The position numbers and the translations under genes are program-made. From JBEKDJ01 sp050014415 (GTDB taxonomy: Bacteria; Desulfobacterota; BSN033; UBA1163), in contig JBEKDJ010000216.1 of assembly GCA_050014415.1 (NCBI GenBank), positions 1-8,021 on the forward strand: 8,021 nt of DNA, given 5' to 3'. The notes under the pieces were generated by a model. That model saw only the letters and a program-made list of their open reading frames with translations. It ran no database searches and was not told the origin of the DNA. Below are positions 6,185 through 8,021 of this stretch, piece after piece. Every line of letters starts with the position of its first letter. Within the stretch, counting starts at the first letter, position 1.

Positions 6185-6218
6185 TTGACCTTAGAATGAA
6201 ATAATGATAATCAATATG
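6185..6218 (+). promoter_or_regulatory. Candidate rightward promoter overlapped by a Fur-box-like sequence
   Basis: TTGACC (6185-6190) and GATAAT (6206-6211) are 15 nt apart. The 19 bases at 6200-6218, AATAATGATAATCAATATG, match the classical Fur consensus GATAATGATAATCATTATC at 16 of 19 positions and cover the -10. A Fur protein bound there would block transcription towards manC, about 255 bp downstream. Against this, the same 12-mer GATAATCAATAT also occurs at 5651-5662 inside a coding region, and the right half-site is imperfect. Confidence 0.4.
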
Positions 6219-6472
6219 GGAGTTTTGAACCAGGAGGCAGAGTTCACGCGTTCTGATCCTGACTTGTCTTGAATCTCTTACTTCAACCGGATGGAGGAAT
6301 TCTTTAGTCAGATTGATTAAGAATCGCAGAGGCTGGAAGATTGTCGCATTATCGGCGGGAGAAACCAACGGGATCTTATTCAACCATGAATCGCCAAGAA
6401 GTGGATTTGAATTTGTCACCAGAAAGCTAACAAACACCGCTGACATTCTCTTCTCTTTTGGATTCAGATCAT

Positions 6473-7975
6473 ATGGATCAGCCCACTCAGATATCTGATG
6501 TATATGCCGTCATTCTTGCCGGTGGTTCTGGTACTCGTTTCTGGCCTCTAAGCCGGGAAACCTGCCCAAAACAGATGCTCCAGATTGTGGGAGAGGATAC
6601 CCTCCTCCGGCAGACCATCAAAAGGATCAATGGTTTTGTTCCTCCACAGAATATTTGGATTGTTACGACAGAAGATAAAGCTCAAGACCTGCGGTTTCAT
6701 ATCGAGGCCTTGGGATCTTTTGCCAAAGAGATCCAATTCATCCAGGAACCCATGGGAAAGAATACAGCTCCGGCCATTGGTCTGGCCGCCATTTACCTCA
6801 ATCACCTTTCTCAGGAATCGGTGATGATCGTCATGCCCTCCGACCACGCCATTCCTGATACGGAGAAGTTTCTGGATGACGTGAGGTTGGCCATTCAGGG
6901 AGCAAAGAAAAACCATCTCGTTACTTTCGGGATCAAACCGAGTCGGCCTGAAACAGGTTATGGCTACATTAAGATTAGCCAGAAACCGAAAGCGAAGGTT
7001 CAGGGTCTACATAAGGTTGAAGGCTTTTTTGAAAAACCTGATCTTGAGACTGCGAGAAGATATCTCTCCGATGGCAGTTACTTCTGGAACTCTGGTATCT
7101 TTGTCTGGAAGACCTCAGCGATCCTTTCGGAGATCAAGAAACACCTCCCAGCCCTTCATCGGATGCTCATGGAGACCGGATCACTCCTTTTCCCCCCAGA
7201 TGAATCCAAAACAGGCGACAAATATACTGGCTTAAAGGACCCGGTGAGACTCAGCAGTTTCAAAGATCATTACTCCCGTTTGGAAAGTGTCTCTATCGAT
7301 TACGGCATTATGGAACGAAGTCACAATGCCCTGATGGTCCCCGCAACTTTTCAATGGTCTGATTTAGGAAGCTGGAGCGCACTCGATGAAGTGATTGAAA
7401 AAGATGGTTCGGGGAATATTCTCAAGGGGAACACGATCGATATTGAAAGCCAAAACTCAATCATATTTTCTGGTGAAAGGCTCATCGCCACGATCGGACT
7501 CAAAGACATGGTGGTGGTAGATACCCCAGATGCAACTCTAGTGACTCCAAAAGAGAAGACTCAAGATGTCAGAAAGATTGTGGAGACATTGAAGCAGACT
7601 AACCGTGAAGAACACCTCCTCCACAAAACCGTTGAGAGACCTTGGGGAAGTTATACCGTTCTGGAGAAGGGGAATGGATATAAGATTAAGAGGGTCGTTC
7701 TCAAGCCCGGGGCGAGGTTGAGTCTCCAACTCCACAGGAGGAGGACCGAGCACTGGGTGATAGTGGCAGGAAGTGCCAAGGTCACCCAAGAGAATGAAAC
7801 TTATGTGGTTCATGCAAACGAAAGCACCTATATCCCTATGAACGCCAGGCATCGTCTCGAAAACTCAGGAAAAGAACCTCTTCAGGTCATTGAAATCCAA
7901 AACGGCGACTACTTGGAAGAAGACGATATCGAGCGCTTTCAAGACGACTACGGCCGAAAAGACAATCACCATTAA
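6473..7975 (+). CDS. manC: Mannose-1-phosphate guanylyltransferase / mannose-6-phosphate isomerase (type II, ManC/AlgA family)
   Basis: The 500-residue protein has the two-domain layout and length of ManC/AlgA/CpsB enzymes. These make GDP-mannose from mannose-1-phosphate and GTP and, in bifunctional members, also interconvert fructose-6-P and mannose-6-P. The N-terminal nucleotidyltransferase shows LAGGSGTRFWPLSR at 15-28 with PKQ at 32-34, MPSDH at 121-125, FFEKPD at 185-190, WNSGIFVW at 205-212, DYGIMER at 276-282 and WSDLGSW at 295-301. A C-terminal cupin (about 385-495) begins with RPWGSY and carries LQLHRRRTEHW at 418-428, then HRLEN (His460). The usual third His of HHHR is Arg423 here, so isomerase activity is uncertain. 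ATG 6473 is chosen over the in-frame TTG 6458 because the catalytic motif starts soon after; neither has a clear ribosome site. It stands alone on the plus strand, followed by 46 bases without features. It probably supplies GDP-mannose for surface polysaccharide or glycosylation. Confidence 0.95.
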   Translation: MDQPTQISDVYAVILAGGSGTRFWPLSRETCPKQMLQIVGEDTLLRQTIKRINGFVPPQNIWIVTTEDKAQDLRFHIEALGSFAKEIQFIQEPMGKNTAPAIGLAAIYLNHLSQESVMIVMPSDHAIPDTEKFLDDVRLAIQGAKKNHLVTFGIKPSRPETGYGYIKISQKPKAKVQGLHKVEGFFEKPDLETARRYLSDGSYFWNSGIFVWKTSAILSEIKKHLPALHRMLMETGSLLFPPDESKTGDKYTGLKDPVRLSSFKDHYSRLESVSIDYGIMERSHNALMVPATFQWSDLGSWSALDEVIEKDGSGNILKGNTIDIESQNSIIFSGERLIATIGLKDMVVVDTPDATLVTPKEKTQDVRKIVETLKQTNREEHLLHKTVERPWGSYTVLEKGNGYKIKRVVLKPGARLSLQLHRRRTEHWVIVAGSAKVTQENETYVVHANESTYIPMNARHRLENSGKEPLQVIEIQNGDYLEEDDIERFQDDYGRKDNHH

Positions 7976-8021
7976 CCTGAACCTCGACCTTAGACCAGCC
8001 GACGGTCAGAGAAGACCCGTT

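Larger units (their letters stand above)
5774..6472. other. Divergent intergenic region without a convincing gene
   Basis: About 700 bp separate the leftward protease operon from the rightward manC-like gene. The left part (5774-5880) holds the operator-like palindrome and a weak leftward promoter. The middle (5906-6172) is an element with terminal inverted repeats. At 6185-6218 there is a promoter and Fur-box-like site. From 6219 to 6472 I see no protein that I recognise, no strong hairpin and no clear ribosome site for manC. There is an unused AGGAGG at 6232-6237. Confidence 0.7.

Noticed and set aside
6048..6446. 132-codon minus-strand ORF divergent from manC
   Set aside because: No recognisable family, an odd composition late in the frame where it crosses the inverted-repeat element, and only a weak purine-rich stretch before the ATG. 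It is most likely a chance frame.
6313..6498. 61-codon plus-strand ORF overlapping the manC start
   Set aside because: It starts with TTG 15 nt after the nearest GGAGG, overlaps manC out of frame and shows no known motif.

Overview
The window is from a mid-GC bacterium. Its mix of genes resembles Desulfobacterota or Nitrospirota-type environmental genomes: a REP-type transposase starting MPREPRLDAPG, a secreted multi-domain subtilase with HYDIN-like and FN3-like tails, a FadD-type ligase, and palindromic repeats with a CCGTTCG core. That placement is an impression from protein style only; there is no rRNA or marker gene to confirm it.

Layout. Positions 1-402 (minus) hold the N-terminal 134 codons of a REP-associated (Y1/HUH) tyrosine transposase that runs off the left edge, with a promoter immediately upstream. 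Positions 530-2143 (minus) encode a complete class I acyl-CoA synthetase starting at TTG. Positions 2144-2632 are a repeat-rich spacer. It holds a short plus-strand ORF with a good ribosome site but a tail made of repeat sequence, a cluster of GC-rich hairpins, and a pair of inverted REP-like palindromes framed by a longer inverted repeat. Positions 2633-5773 (minus) form a two-gene operon. The promoter-proximal gene encodes a small secreted protein resembling the propeptide of the next gene; 18 nt later comes an 869-residue secreted subtilisin-family protease. Positions 5774-6472 contain no convincing gene. They hold an operator-like palindrome, a roughly 270-bp element with imperfect terminal inverted repeats, and a Fur-box-like site. 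Positions 6473-7975 (plus) encode a bifunctional-type mannose-1-phosphate guanylyltransferase / phosphomannose isomerase (ManC/AlgA type). The last 46 bases hold nothing recognisable.

How the parts may work together. The protease pair is the only clear functional unit. Both products carry export signals, and the small protein matches the protease's own propeptide region in pattern, so it may act in trans as a chaperone or inhibitor. ManC would make GDP-mannose for surface polysaccharide, and the ligase would activate a fatty or aromatic acid. Nothing in the sequence ties these two to the protease. The transposase and the REP-like palindromes may belong to one RAYT/REP system. No CRISPR array, tRNA, rRNA or phage gene was seen. 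The strongest candidate for something less described is the stand-alone propeptide-like protein next to the subtilase.
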